Assembly (NCBI GenBank): GCA_011009095.1
Contig: VTPC01091269.1
Location: 259,610-323,609, forward strand
Origin: Ignelater luminosus
Taxonomy: Eukaryota; Arthropoda; Insecta; Coleoptera; Elateridae
Length of the DNA: 64,000 nt
Reading direction: 5' to 3'
Shown here piece by piece: positions 36,315-49,479 of this stretch. A model generated the notes under the pieces. It did no database searches, was not told the origin of the DNA, and was given only the letters and a program-made list of their open reading frames with translations. The position numbers were made by a program, and so were the translations under genes. Every line of letters begins with the position of its first letter. Positions within the stretch are counted from its first letter, which is position 1.

Positions 36315-37779
36315 TTCAAGAAGAACATAAATCAATTACACCTCCATATCTTTTTCTGTTATGGTCGATTGAGTAATTCTGGTTTAATCATCATTCTTGT
36401 TTTGTCGTATTTGACACCCTACTACAAAATTGCAATGGTAGACTGAAGAATTATAAAATTGCAAATGTTCAAATTACGACAAAACTGATTTTATTGAAAT
36501 TCCGTCTTGTAGAGATTTGTGATGGATGACTCGAGTCGGTATTTATGGATCTGACACCAAGGAGATATATCGCAGAATAAAGCAACACATGCGTAACGAG
36601 GAATAGCTCGCTACATCCCATACCATTTAAATTATTGTATTACGGTCATTTATAAGAATTTTCAAGTAATGACAGTCATTGCATAAACGATATCCGGACT
36701 TCATTCCGTTTTTCTTACTTCTTCGACAAGTATTTACTGACTCACTTAATTATAAAAATAGAATTTCTAGGTAGTTAATGACAATGACATTACAAGAATT
36801 GCATTACGCGTATGTCAGCAAGAAACAAAGGAAAATTCTAGAATATTATTTACAGAAGTTTTAACATAACCTTAAAGATATAATGAGTATCTTAACAGAA
36901 AAGTAAGATATATTCTGACTTTCTTTTTGCTGGTTTCAATGAGAACACAGACGACTGCTCCTTCAATTGTTTTCGTAATAATATCACATTAAAGCAATCT
37001 GCTAAATATGAAAGTATGTTAAAGATTATATTTTCTGTATTTTTTGTTCTTCTACTTTAACATCCTCCATTTTATTCCACAAAGATGCAATTGAATTGTC
37101 GGTGCTACCAATTAAATGTACCGACGGGCAGTTAACCACTAAATTCTCAATTACCATTAAGGAAATGGAAAATCTAGATTGTTGTTTTATAATTCTCATG
37201 AATCCGGAGAGTTGAAACTTTTTAACACGTACTTTAAGGTAATAAATCATTTACCGAAACTACAACCTTCTATTTCACTTTCTTTGTTTCTATTTTCACC
37301 GTCCGTGATTAAATATATAAAACTCGTCAACAAAAGCCAGATGCATCCTTTTATGTTCTAATTAATCATTTATACATACAGGATGCACCTTTTATGCGAA
37401 TTCGAAAGTAATTTTTGACATACCGATCCTTTACTATTTACCGTTTTATATTCATTGAATGTCGAATTCAAACATTCTTATCGTTTTCTGCATTTTCGTC
37501 CCACGTGGTTACAATACAAAAGTTTAACAGTTGACGATGGAATGCGAGATACTACATCATCGAAGCGGAAAAGAGCTCTTAATATCAGTCAAATTCATTT
37601 CGAAATTCTCGTTGATAAGTGCAATTTCCTAAAATCCTCAGATTCTGTATGCTTATACACATATAAAAGCGGTGGTTTCTTTTATTTCCTTTCGCAGCGT
37701 ATACGTTTCTTTATGTGTTTATAGAAGCGATGTTGTTTTTTGCGGTGATGCAAATGCAAAGGATAATTTTATTTTTCGA
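36315..37779. other. No gene recognised
   Basis: AT-rich. Short frames on both strands around 37026..37724 show no recognisable domains. Confidence 0.35.
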
Positions 37780-38540
37780 GATACGTCTGACAAATCGTTA
37801 GTCAGATGCTCGAGGGTAAGGGGACGTGTAACAGGCGAACACGAGGGTAGGTGAACTGCATCATCAACAGTGAGTGTACTGCAATGAATGGCAGGGACCA
37901 GGTACAGTCTGCGCCCTTCAGTGAATGGTACAATCAGGGCGACCTTAAGGGACACATGCTTCCACGTATTGCAGTTCGAAGTATTTAGTATTAGTAAACC
38001 ACATAGGAAACGCAATTAATTGTAGGAATACGAAATATCCGTGACAGTGCCTATAATTCGATTTCGATATGTCGTGCCAAGACAAATAATGAATTGTGTA
38101 ACAAATACCGAATCGATATCAATAGAGTAATCGGTGGCTACACGATGGTTTTATTGTAGAGCTACGGCTTTAATCAAACAATCCGCCTGTGCCCCGAAAA
38201 TCGATAGGGGAACCTCAAAACAACAGCCTATACCGCTATGCTCCAGCATGGCTCTCTTAACAACATCAGATGCTGGGCAAACAGACGACGACCAGTCACG
38301 GTTTCATGCAATGGAATGTGGCAGATCAGCGACTTCATAGACCACGGAAAGAACGACTACTATCAAGCAACATGAACAGAACGCCCACTCAATACTCCAA
38401 TATTTACCTAAGGTTATATCCTCTAGTTGGTGAAAAAGAACACTAGGGCAATCGACTGCACTATTAGTCCGGAGGGTTGGTACACGTTTGTTGTGAAGAC
38501 TTGAATACACGTTACCACAATAAAACAATTTTCTGTTTAA
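37780..38540. other. GC-richer unassigned block
   Basis: Base composition is clearly richer in G+C than the surroundings. The block has open frames on both strands: minus 37719..38015 (98 codons, containing LIVPFTEGRRLYLVPAIHCS), plus 38134..38340, minus 38304..38528. A short plus frame also starts at 37884 (MNGRDQVQSAPFSEWYNQGD). None resembles a family I know. An AATAAA lies at the right end, near 38519. It could be a missed exon, a non-coding transcript, a plexin 5' UTR exon or an old repeat. Confidence 0.35.
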
Positions 38541-39400
38541 AAACAGTCACTATTTTTATTCACATTTATTTAAATATGATAAACAGTCCGAGTCTTTTAA
38601 ACGACGCGCTTAAAAGTAGTATCACAAAATTGTAGTATGCGTTAAAGTCAGTTCAAGTTGTGGGTAGAGGTTAGAATAATGGATGAGCTGCGTTATATTG
38701 CTTTTGCTTCGATGTACTACAAATGTAGGTTTTTCCGGCTCTTTTTATTTATATATAATTAATTTCGACGATGTCTAGTACTAACTGTAATTGAACACGA
38801 TGCCGGTGTATACAGATAATACAACCTACAACGCGAATAAACGTACTAAACACTCCACACAACAGAACTACGGCTCAAAGACTGAAGCTGGCTTTACCCC
38901 ACCCTGAAGTAGCTACTCTAAGCGCATGAGTCTACCTGTATGCATAGGCGTACCCAGCAGAATACAAAATCATCGGTAATTCCCAATTCCATCTTCCGAA
39001 TCTGTCGTTTCTACCCAGATAACAGATACGGCTAATTTTTATAACGATTCTCATACCTACAGTATAAATCTATCTCACGGATAAGATATTATTTCTTACC
39101 GTGGCTAGAAAGTGGTAGGCATTACGACCCTCAACATCATTACTTATTCATTCATTAACTTTTAAAGAAAAAAAAAATCGCTTTTTTATAGATACAACCT
39201 TACCATTGATTTTAATTTTCGAAACTAATAAAATGTAACGCTTAACTTTTAAAACTTCAAATTAAAAGTTAAAATTAGCAAAGAGGTGATTACGGGGTTT
39301 TCGTTAACTTTTATGCTTGAAACAAAGTAAATACAATACTAATAAATACTTAGAAAAAAAGATAAATTGATTCTGGAATTTATTTCCTTTTTAAAGGGAT

Positions 39401-39453
39401 TTATTATTATTATCCTAAGCAACAATAAAATAGTAATAATAAATAATAATAAA
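39401..39453. repeat. AT-rich inverted microsatellite pair
   Basis: TTATTATTATTATC is followed after about 20 bases by TAATAATAAATAATAATAA. The two halves can form a hairpin. Confidence 0.6.
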
Positions 39454-40003
39454 CAATATCGAGCCAACTTTCACTTATCATTATTTCTTTAAAATGCTTT
39501 AAAACATGCATGGTATTCTTTTAAATAACAATAATAAACACCTTAATTCTCGTTTTTAAAATGGACGAAAGTATATCAAACTTTTTCTTCCAGAGTTGTT
39601 TATTTAACTTCGGTAGATATTCAAAAAGTAAAAAGGAACACAAAGGGAACACAGGAATTCAAATTCTTTCGCCGTCGTTATTCAAAGAATGTCAAATTTT
39701 AGGAATCTTACACACTGTCGCAAATTTCCCAGAAAACTCATTTTTATTACTGTCCTTAGGCTATTTACTTTTTACTCATTTAAATGTTAACGAAAAATTT
39801 AATCGGGTTTTAATTTAAACGGGCATTATGCGTTCAAACGTACTCCATGCCGGAATAACCCATAAAACTTTTATTTTTTAAATGACTGTAGATTACTATT
39901 ATTGTTATTATAAAATAGTTGTGAAAAACTATTTAATGTATATCGAGTTTCAATAAAAATAAATTGTAATAAAAAGTGTAAGCGCCATATGCAAAGTACC
40001 TTT

Positions 40004-40182
40004 AATTATTGTTTACATTGTAACTCGATTCCCATAAAATTTATAAAAACATATTTACGTATGATTAATAAATTAGGGCTGCGAGAAATTATGTTATGGG
40101 CATCAGGTTTCAATAACAATAATAACCCAAAACATTTACAGCTTAAATTATTGTTATCATTGTAACTTGATACCCATAAATT
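40004..40182. repeat. Direct repeat of about 38 bp, spaced 142 bp
   Basis: AATTATTGTTTACATTGTAA / CTCGATTCCCATAAAATT at 40004 recurs at 40146 as AATTATTGTTATCATTGTAA / CTTGATACCCATAAATT. Confidence 0.6.
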
Positions 40183-40639
40183 ATTTTTTTTTGTAAATCT
40201 GCATAAAACTAGAAAATTAAAATGTAGGTATGTACTACATGCAATGTAATGACTGTAACTTGGCAACCACAAGCAAGTTAGTGAACGACTCACGGATATT
40301 AGATATTAGATAAGATACGGTCGACGCATTTGACCTCCAGCCAATCAGTAGTGCACACGTCAGCTGAGTCCGCGGTCTATCCCATTTCCAGATGTCTCCT
40401 ACCAACGTAATGTACATTCCATACGCGATGGCGCCATAAATTTAAAATATAGTTTTATTGGCGTGGTTGGAAATCGAAATTTAATAACAAACAACTGTAA
40501 AGGGTAACTTAATAGATGTTAATACGTATGGTTTTAAAAATATCAGTACTAATTAGATTTAAAATTAAAGACTTATACAAATGCGATTCCTTAGCCGACT
40601 GAGTGTTAAAGCAACACCCTTACGACGTTTATAGCTTTA

Positions 40640-40680
40640 CAGAGGCGGATTTAGACTCTCTGGGCCCTAAACTCAATATT
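40640..40680 (+). mobile_element. Possible hAT-like element end
   Basis: CAGAGGCGGATTTAGACTCT followed by GGGCCCTAAACTC resembles the CAGnGGCGGATTTAG...GGGCCC ends of insect hAT elements. No partner end was found. Confidence 0.4.
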
Positions 40681-43254
40681 GATAAGTGGGATCATTTCAA
40701 ATGATAATGAACAGAATCTATTTAAAAAAGCAGATATAAATAAGACACGCTACAAAACAATTGTTTCTTGAAATCTAAATCATCATCCACGGCACTAAGA
40801 TCTTTGGTAAGCACTTGACTATATTCTTTGCTCATAACTTATTGCAACTCTTATCTGAAACGGTTTTTGAGATGTCAAAAAAAGTATAGTTTGACACTGT
40901 CTTTAAACCTGAGCGAGCTAGGAAGCTCTTAAATAAAGAAAAATTTATTACTTTTATGTGTACCTTATGTACTACAAAGGACAATAGGTAATTAACTCTG
41001 ATTGAGACTGAATCTTCAACAATAAGCAACCCAGTCACATGGGATGAGGGGATGAGATGCAATCAGAAGGCCTTATGTCATCGGCGCTGTTTAGTTAGGA
41101 TAAACGCTTTAAGACCAACACTGCCTAGTTCTCCAAAATTAAAACTAATGGTAGTAAAAGACTTTCTTCATGAACAAGTTGAACATATTTAAAAAAAGGA
41201 GAAGGCTCAAGCATTAAGTTATAGTGTTTTAGTAACTCATTTTGTGCTGATACTAACATACTACTGATGAGCTACTTTTATTGTAATTAAACAGAGGAAT
41301 ATTACATTTACAATTTTTTAGCTTCAGTTCTGTGAAAACTAAAACAATGTCTTTCTATCTCATTTATTCAACGAGAACAGCGTTTTGGGAATTTAGCTTG
41401 TAAAATCATAGTTTTGAGAAAAACGATTTTAAAGTTTTGCTGTTTTGCATCCCATTATTATAACTTGACACTGAGTGGAATAATCGTAGTAGAATAGCAA
41501 GACGATATCCTACAGAACTGGATTATAAAATGTTGCCAAAAGCTACAAAAGCATCTGGGATTGAAACCCAAAAATCGATAATTTGACTGTGATCTCGTTT
41601 TTTGCTCTACAGCGAATTTCTTTATAGATCGCGTCACTTTGTTTTCGAAATACGAACGACAGTATTGTTTACCACCAAGACTGTCCAAGTCTCAGTTTCT
41701 CTTCTCATAGAAAATACGGTAACGATGAATTTTCAAATATTGTTTACACAAATTGCAACGTTTTTATATCTTGGCAAGCGTCCGTGCATTGGTAGCAATG
41801 TTTTAAATTATTTGAAACAAAGAATGCTTTAAATAGTAAAAACAAACAACTATATTATGCAATTTGTATCTACTTCTGTAAAAAGCAAATCAAAATAAAG
41901 AGCTCATTTCTGAAAATATTTTTAGATATAGAAAAAACTCTTTAAGATCCTCTTTCTAATGGTTGCTAAGGCAGTATAACTTGAATTTAAAGAATGAAGC
42001 ATTCTTTTAGAACTAGAATGGCAGGGGGATATTAAATACATTGTTGTATAAAAATCTATGGTAATTGTTCTCATTATGCAATGGTAAAAAATGGTAACAC
42101 TTGAAAAATGAAAAAGTCTGAATGTTGTTTCATTGTTTACACTTTCATCAACAGCTTGTTTCTGTTGAATGGATAAACACATTAAATAAATCAATTTGCC
42201 TTTCTTTATAGTAAGGTTAAGTTGTTCACTGATGGGCCCTCGTATGCATTTTAATCGTTGATATTATTTGAACTTTTTAATTTTCGGTTTTTGGCAACAT
42301 TTTGCGATACTAATATAACGTTTCTATTATGACCAAGAAAGTATTTGTGATTTTATGACTTTATAACCACCAACAATGGCAAGTACGGCCCCGTAACGTA
42401 ACGTTGAGGTAGTTTTGTCCTTCGTTCGCACAGTACCTTTCTCTCTTTCATTTTATAAGGATACTCAATTGATAAAACTTTATTAATGAATGAAGCATTA
42501 AATATTTTCCTTCTAACACTTCTAATAAATTTATATTCATTCATTTGTTAGCCTGTGGCCTAATTTTTATTCCCTCTTACGCACCAACACCTTTACTGAT
42601 GAAAAGTTAGCAAGATAAATTCGGAATTTCGCTTTTACAGGTGTTTAACAAAAACATTATTTATCGCTGAAAAATCTAGAATCCTTAATAAAGTTCCTTT
42701 ATAAAAAAACCTGAAATAAATGTTAAAATACGTAAAATTAAATCCACTAAAATGTAATTCAAATCATAACCAGCTTTCATTTTCAAATAATTCTGATTTA
42801 TGATTAATAAATTAACATTAACACCGATTCTACCTCATCTAGTGTATATTCAGTATATTTGCGGTTTGTTCGGAGTTATATTATAACATTTAATTAGTTC
42901 GAACACTTTTTGTAATTCAAACGACTACTGTCCTTACTTTCTAACGTTTATAATACAAAATCAAGATTGAAGTAATTTCTAGAAATCGTTGCATTCAAGT
43001 ATGTTGATAGTATTATTTGAATAGGCACTGTATGTAGGATATATAATTGTTTCATTTTTTATTGATTGTTATAAAGAATACCATCTGCCTACTTTTAGAT
43101 TTCTTTTCAATTGTCTGCAACACCAACAGAATTCTCAGGTACATGAGACTCTTTTTCGGGCTGTCCCAGATATTTTTTATTTATTGTTTTCAACAACTCC
43201 TTTTTGATTTCCTTTTTGCATCACATGGAGTAATGTTTCTTTTAATAGAATGTT

Positions 43255-43300
43255 CACGGCCGTGCCTAGCTGATTTACCGCCAGAGGCAAACAAATTATA
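43255..43300 (+). mobile_element. Possible hAT-like element end
   Basis: CACGGCCGTGCCTAGC followed by CCGCCAGAGGCAAACAAA is hAT-end-like. It is isolated, with no partner end. Confidence 0.3.
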
Positions 43301-44318
43301 TTTGCGTCCCTCCTTTCACCACAAAAAATGGTTGATTCATATTGTGGTAGAAATTGTTATTTATGAATGAAGACATAGTAGTTGCAAAAATAAATTATAT
43401 TAACAAAAATTCTTTATTCTTACCAGACATGAATATTACACGTCCTTGTTACTCGATTTTAGTGTATTAACGACTAAATGATCGGTAAAGACTAATTAAA
43501 GCAAGGACGGGTATAATAACTACTTTTTGTGTTTTACCAAGACGTTCTCCGAATCGCTAGTATTTCGTAGAATCTACTATCTCTGCTGTTCAAAAATTTT
43601 AAGCCGTTCCAATACTGTAACTATATAATATTACAAATATTAGGTAGGTATCTGGGGCAATTGAGTATTGGGGTCATAATATGAATTTAGCTGTAAGCAA
43701 CATTGGAAAATTTAAACCCTAATGCATGTATAATTTTTATTAGATCTCATAACATAACCATTTAAATTAATAAAAAAAATTAAATTTTACTTGAAACTCA
43801 GATAATGTATTGGATGATGGAAATCACTAATTATTGTTGACGTTAAATATTTCTTCAATAGATGGCACAGAGGTTAGTTCCATCAACGTGGTTGGATACG
43901 ATCTTGCAAAACCGGCCGATTCCACCAAATTTTCTGTTTATAACTAATCAATCTTATTCAAAATTGTTACTTTTTTTGCATCACATTATTATTTAAGTAC
44001 TGTTTATCACTCACATACTTTACGTCTAAACTGTTTATATCTTTGTACATGTTTATCTAAAAAGGTTACATTTTATACGCCGATAGCTGTTTTTAATGAT
44101 TAATAAATCTTTTGTTGCCTTGTTTAACATACCAATCATTTCCGTTGTTTATTGCAACAAACTGTATTAAACATTCCATTTGTTTTATTGAAGTTAAGCC
44201 AACGAAATCATTACCCAAACAAAGATAAAGCTTGTATACATACGTATTATTCGTATATTTATTTTTAATTCGATAACTCTTATATATTTACATACTCTAG
44301 ATTGTTTCAATGTATCAT

Positions 44319-44500
44319 ATACAGGGTGTTTCGCTTAGCCACAGAAATATAGTGTAAAGGTTTCATTTTACATTTTTTTTTCTTTCAACTGGTCGTATTT
44401 TGAGCGTTCTATTAAATTTAAAAAACGTCTAGTAAAAAATGAGAAAGATATCCTTATGCAATCTTTTAGCTTAAGGTGGAAATCGCTAATAGTTGCCATG
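44319..44500 (+). mobile_element. Short non-coding repeat, family shared with 3711..3842
   Basis: Begins TATACAGGGTGTTTCGCTTA and matches the minus strand of 3711..3842 through TGAGCGTTCTATTAAATTTA, AAAAATGAGAAAGATA, CTTAAGGTGGAAATCGCTAA. It ends near GTTGCCATGG. Non-coding; right end uncertain. Confidence 0.6.
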
Positions 44501-45019
44501 GAAGTTAGTAGATATCTATTTTAATCGATGGATTAATCGGCCCAATGTCTCGGAAACACATGCTATAAATTCGAGATTTTTAATATGTATATTAATATGA
44601 ATTTTACTTAAACTCGTCTAGACGATATCTCCATCAGAAGTGGAAATATGGAATCGTTCAGCAGCACTTCTATAAAAAATATTATCTCAATCTAAATTTT
44701 CTTCTCATCTTCAAGATTTCTACTTGATTTATGCAGGGTCCTCTTATCAAACTGAACGCCCCTGGGCTAAAGAGATCTGGCGCCCACATCACATTGAGCA
44801 ATAATTGAGTAATACACAAGCTTGCTGTCTTGGACTAAACAAATATCTTAATCATATTGGATGGAACAATAACACTGATATACAAAAATGAACTTTTTGA
44901 ATGTTACATGGACTAAGGAGGGTGATTCTTATAGAACTTTTCCTGCTGCTTTTCTGTTTTCTAAATATTTCCAGCACATACGGTTTTTGAGTTTGAAATT
45001 TCAGAAATTTTAATTTTTT
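44501..45019. other. No gene; possible hAT-like fragment
   Basis: At 44734 CAGGGTCCTCTTATC, with nearby GCCCCTGGGCTAAAG and GGCGCCCAC, recalls hAT-element end sequence. Otherwise nothing recognised. Confidence 0.3.
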
Positions 45020-46090
45020 ATGGAATAATAAAGAATTATCAACCAGTGTTCATAGTTTTCAGTTTTGTATTACCAAGGAAGTTTGTCACCACAGTTTTGA
45101 AGGACTGCCAAGCAGGTGCCTTTTTTTCATCTAATTGATTGTCGAAACTAGCATCTTTCATTAATTTCCTAGTCTTGGAAATTTGTTTTTGAAATAAAGG
45201 AAACCGCCACCATCTTTGTTCATCGTCTTTTCGAAGTTTTTAATTAATCCCAACTTGATGTGAAGAGATGGTAGCAGAATTTTTTTTGAGTTAAGGAGAG
45301 GCTCACAAATGACATTCTTAATTTCAGATGATTACTTCTTTCTGGTCATTGCTTTTTAATATAATGATTTTTTTCTGTCCCTTCTACCCCAACTCTCACA
45401 CAAAAACAGCAAAATCTTGTGTACTCCTGTAAACCCAACTCCAAACAAATTCCTGGTACTGTTTTATCTAGTAGTAACTTCATGATTTCATAGGACTCCT
45501 TCATGTAAACAGCATGAGCACTGGGAATAGAAAGATTTTTATTTCCATTATGAAAGAGAACAACTTTAAGGCTCGTTTTCTAGGAGGTCACTCTGCTGGA
45601 TTGTGATGCTGGCTCATTGGCCTCATTACAGAATTCCAGGTCATCTTGTTTTGAAAATAAACGTTGCAGTCCTTGATGTCAACTATGGAATGTGCATATT
45701 CTTGTGCCATTGTCTAATAAATTTCATCCTTTGAGCCTTGAAGCTAAAAGTTTTGCTTGATTTCTTGACACATTTAGATGTGTCACAAAGTCAGAGTCCG
45801 TGTCCCTGTTTTCCTGGCCCTCGAAGTCATGTAGTAGGATCGGGATCGAATCTGGTGGGGATGGTATAGGAAGGTCTGTAGTATTGTGCAACGCAGGGCT
45901 TATAGCTGAAGGGAGGTTTGGAGATTTTATTTTACATTTTGATTTATTAGATATGCCAGCATTTTTAGTAGCAGGCTGGAAAATGGTCCTTTGGCTTTCT
46001 CCATATCATTGGAACTGCAAACGGTATGTGATAAGATTTTTCATTCGGCCAGCCTGTGAGCTGGGAAACGCATATTAAATAGCAGATATG
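45020..46090 (-). pseudogene. Fossil copy of the same uncharacterised dispersed protein family as at 6540
   Basis: Minus-strand translation gives a long run of family motifs in order: KCKIKSPNLPSAISPALHN and PIPSPPDS, then NVSRNQAKLLASRLKG, then a decayed middle. EPLLNSKKILLPSLHIKLGL follows, then NFEKTMNKDGGGFLYFKNK, LMKDASFDNQLDEKKAPAWQ and SFKTVVTNFLGNTK. In intact members known to me, these blocks belong to one protein of many hundred residues of unknown function that occurs in many copies per genome. This copy is broken in several places and truncated at its 3' end. It is inverted relative to the relic at 6540 and covers other parts of the protein. Family recognition is from memory. Function and element class are unknown. 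Confidence 0.62.
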
Positions 46091-48642
46091 TGGGGCCCAA
46101 ATCTTTTTTTCCCAGGAGTCTGCAGTTAAGCTATGTCCCTATCATATATATAGGTTCAAATATTCTGTTATTACTTTATTCTTAATTACCATCTACAGTA
46201 ATTTGATTATTATTTGGAATTTTATGAGAAAAATGTATTACTTGAAATTATTATAACATGATCAACCTAGTTTTTTTTAGCACTGTAACAATAAAAGAAG
46301 ACAAAGCCTTCTTTAAATTCTATAGTTTAAAAATGAACTACAGTTTAGAATTGCATTTGTATGCTAGCATAGGTGCATGTGTATGTAAGTGTTCTTTCTA
46401 ATTAACAGGGTTGTAATTTTAAACTTAACCAACGCTCTACATTCCCACCAGGAATACATTGTTTTCACTTTTTGTTTTTCATAAAATACATTTTTGTTAA
46501 CCACGTATTTTTGTAACCTCTGATATCATTTTGGAAAAAGCATACAGATGTGTGTCACTTATGAGACGTAAAAGATTGAAGCGAGATGAATGTAGCTTGA
46601 ATTTTAAATTTCACGTCGGCTGATCAACCTAAATAGTATAATTCGTTCATTCCTGCACAAATGCAACATTGCAAAAATTAGTTATTTATTTGAATCTTTT
46701 CCTTATTTCCCCTCGGAATGTGCAGCTGTGATGTCGTGTGCATGTTGCCCCCTACCTCTAGGTAAGCACCTTTTTATGCATTATGACTAGATAATACAAA
46801 CGTATGAATTATCACTAGGACCGGCGCGGCGGCGTTAGATATATTGGTGTTTCGAGCGAATCACGTTGAACGATTCGTTTATAAAAGAAATATTATCAAA
46901 AGATATGAATGAGTGACTTTCTAATTTATTTTCCCACTACGGTTACTAACCTTGGTTATCGCTTACAAATTTGATAATTTGTGGTAAATTCTGATTTAAA
47001 ACATTAAATAATTAAAGCCAATCGGAAATGACTTACAAAACAAAAGCTGATAGTTTTATATTGTTTGAAATTTCATCAGCTTTTACAATTATAATGAACT
47101 GATTGAAATTATATTCTTCATACAAAACTGCATTTACTAATGCACTTTTTAGAAAAAAGTAGGGTACCCCGGTAGTGTAAAAAAGAATCAATAGGGCTGT
47201 CAATAAAACTAGTTAGGGTGAGAGTTGATAAAAGTAAAGCTTCGTTTCCATTCCCACTCGAACATTTCAAAACCAGTTTATTTCTAACACAGTGAGATTT
47301 TTTTCTGTCAAATGCAAGTAATGTATACAGTTTACAAGGGTGCAAGGGTCCATTTTCAATGATAACTTGATTTTGGAACCGGAGAAACTAAAAACGAAAA
47401 TTTGTTTTCTTAATTCCTTCTAACTTATACGTAAAATCAAACGATATGGATATTGCCATCGATAAAATAAAAAGACCCCACGGTTATAGTTCGCATAAAC
47501 GTTTCCTTTTTTGTGGTCCTTTTAAGTTGTAATTAATACCCCAAATAATATTTGTAAACAGCAGTAAGAGCCCTAAGGAACTGGTTATCCGTCACCAGCA
47601 TTGTTGTGGTGACTACCTGCCGTCAGAGACGCTGTTATAACATTACAACCTCTTTTCTTTCATTTATTACTTGTCACTTACGTTAGACTTAAAGCCATAA
47701 AAACGAAAACCGTTTGTGTGGACTAAATATTACTCTCAATTTATTTACAGACATTGCAAAGAATACATTTTATTGTTAAAAAAGTAGAATTCGCACCGAT
47801 TTAAAATACATACAGCACGGTCCTTTTAAATCAAATAATGGAGATAAAATCGTTAATAAGAATTTTTCAAAAAATCGCTGCAACATGCACAGCAATTTAA
47901 ATTACACTCCAGCTGTTAAACTGGTCATTGTAATTTTTCGACCATCTTAGGGAAAGTGATGACGTCATCGACACTTTAAATGGCAACATGGCGGTTACCT
48001 AGTACTTTTTAATATTTAGTTTTTAAAGTTCTTCTGAAAAGGTGGTAGATCTTTAGGAACACTTCCAGGCTATTTATATCATAGAAATTGATGCGAATAA
48101 TGATCTTGCATGGCAGGTAGAATGTTCGTTAATTGATAGAACTTTCATCGCTGACCATTTCTGCGAGCCCGTTATTGATGCAATCGCGAATTTTCTCATC
48201 GTACTTCATCAGATCATTATTTTCCGATAAACGAGAAATTAGCGATCTCAATGTGAAAAGGCACAATCGTAATTATCTTCCAAACAGACCCGAGGTGATT
48301 GCCATAGTCATGCAACCTCAACGACTGTCTTTAAAACAAACCAAATTTTCTACAAAATGTTGTTTAGAATTATCCTGAGATTGATCTTATTTTGGTTTTA
48401 ATTCCAGTAACCTCCAGATCCCAGTAATTTCTTACATCAAATCTGTCCTTTGGTACATTGGCATTAAGGACAGTGACTACGTTTAAATTAATGTTGCAAT
48501 TATCCATAGTGTGGGGTCAGGTAGAGTCCAACCAAGCTTTGCTTTCATGAGCATACAGTGCTTCGATAAACCTTTACTACTGAACCTATAAGCTAACCAG
48601 TTCTGTTTACATAGCCCTTTAAAAAAGTAATTTTGTGAAAAA
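46091..48642. other. No gene recognised
   Basis: Mostly AT-rich. A GC-rich patch at 46822..46845 (GGACCGGCGCGGCGGCGTTAG) is unexplained. A perfect TGACGTCA palindrome (47960..47967) lies beside AACATGGCGGTTACC, which could be promoter-like or simply part of an old repeat. Confidence 0.35.
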
Positions 48643-49479
48643 ATGGAACTCTCGCGTGAACATCTTCGAGCAATGATTTTTCACGATTTTCAAGGCAACT
48701 TAACACCCAAAAAATGCATCGAACAGGTTAATTCAGCTTTTGGTGAGGAAGCTCCATCGAACAGAACTGTTTATAACTGGTTTGCTGAGTTCCAGCGTGG
48801 ACGTTCTTTTTTTAGTGATGAATTTCGTGAAGGTCGTCCATCCACGTCTGTTGTTGTTACCATGAAATAGGGCTCACCTTGAGCATTGACATGAATTGAC
48901 GTGTGAATTGGGGCAAAGAAATGCTGAAGAAATTCAGTCGAGGTAGTTCAAATTTAGTGTACAACATTGTTACTGGTGACGAAAGTTGAATCACTCACAC
49001 GAGCCGTAAAATAAACAACCATGCACTGTTTGGATGTTTCAAGATCACTTGTTTCTTCCATATTTCTGGACACGTGGCAACTATAGCTTTAGAGAATCGA
49101 AGAACTGTAAACGCTGATTGGTACACAACAATTTGTTTTGCCAAGTGATCGGTGAAATTAAAAAATCCTTCTTCACCATGACAATGCACGTGCCCATACA
49201 GCTTCACAAACTGTCGACTTTTTAACGAGTGAAAAAGTGAAATTGATGTCGCATTGTCCGTATTCGTCTGATCTAGTACCAAACGACTTCTTTCTGTTCC
49301 AGACAATCAGAAACAAGATGCGTGGTGAGCCTTATTCTTCGCCCGAAGGAGCCGTTGAAGCATTTAGGCAACTGGTTTCTGAGGTACCAGCTTTAGATTG
49401 GAAAAAATGCTTCGAAAATTAGTTTGAGCGTATACAAAAGTGTATTGATGCTAAGGGCGAATATTTTGAAAAACAATAA
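48643..49479 (+). pseudogene. Mariner transposase, second family, dead copy
   Basis: A mariner transposase of a different subfamily from the 16.4-kb copy. It starts MELSREHLRAMIFHDFQG, followed by the first helix-turn-helix (NRTVYNWFAEFQRGRSFFSD) and EFREGRPS. A large deletion around 48870 removes the second DNA-binding half and the WIPHxLT-type linker. The frame is then recovered around RVNWGKEMLKKFSRG. The first Asp motif is kept as TGDES, but the following Trp codon is a stop. HHDNARAHT and YSSDLVPND retain the second and third catalytic Asp at normal DD34D spacing. The C-terminus FERIQKCIDAKGEYFEKQ ends in the family's usual stop, although one more stop lies just before FERIQ. Terminal repeats were not recognised. 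Inactive. Confidence 0.88.

Larger units (their letters stand above)
38541..44318. other. No gene recognised; several small repeats
   Basis: AT-rich sequence with a TTATTATTATTATC / TAATAATAAATAATAATAA inverted pair (39401..39453), a short direct repeat at 40004 and 40146, and two hAT-like end fragments (about 40640 and 43255). Short frames show no known domain. Confidence 0.35.

Noticed and set aside
43047-43370. 107-codon plus-strand hydrophobic frame
   Set aside because: Composition follows T-rich DNA, and the frame crosses a hAT-like fragment; not a credible membrane protein.
48995-49306. 103-codon minus-strand frame
   Set aside because: Antisense shadow of the second mariner transposase.
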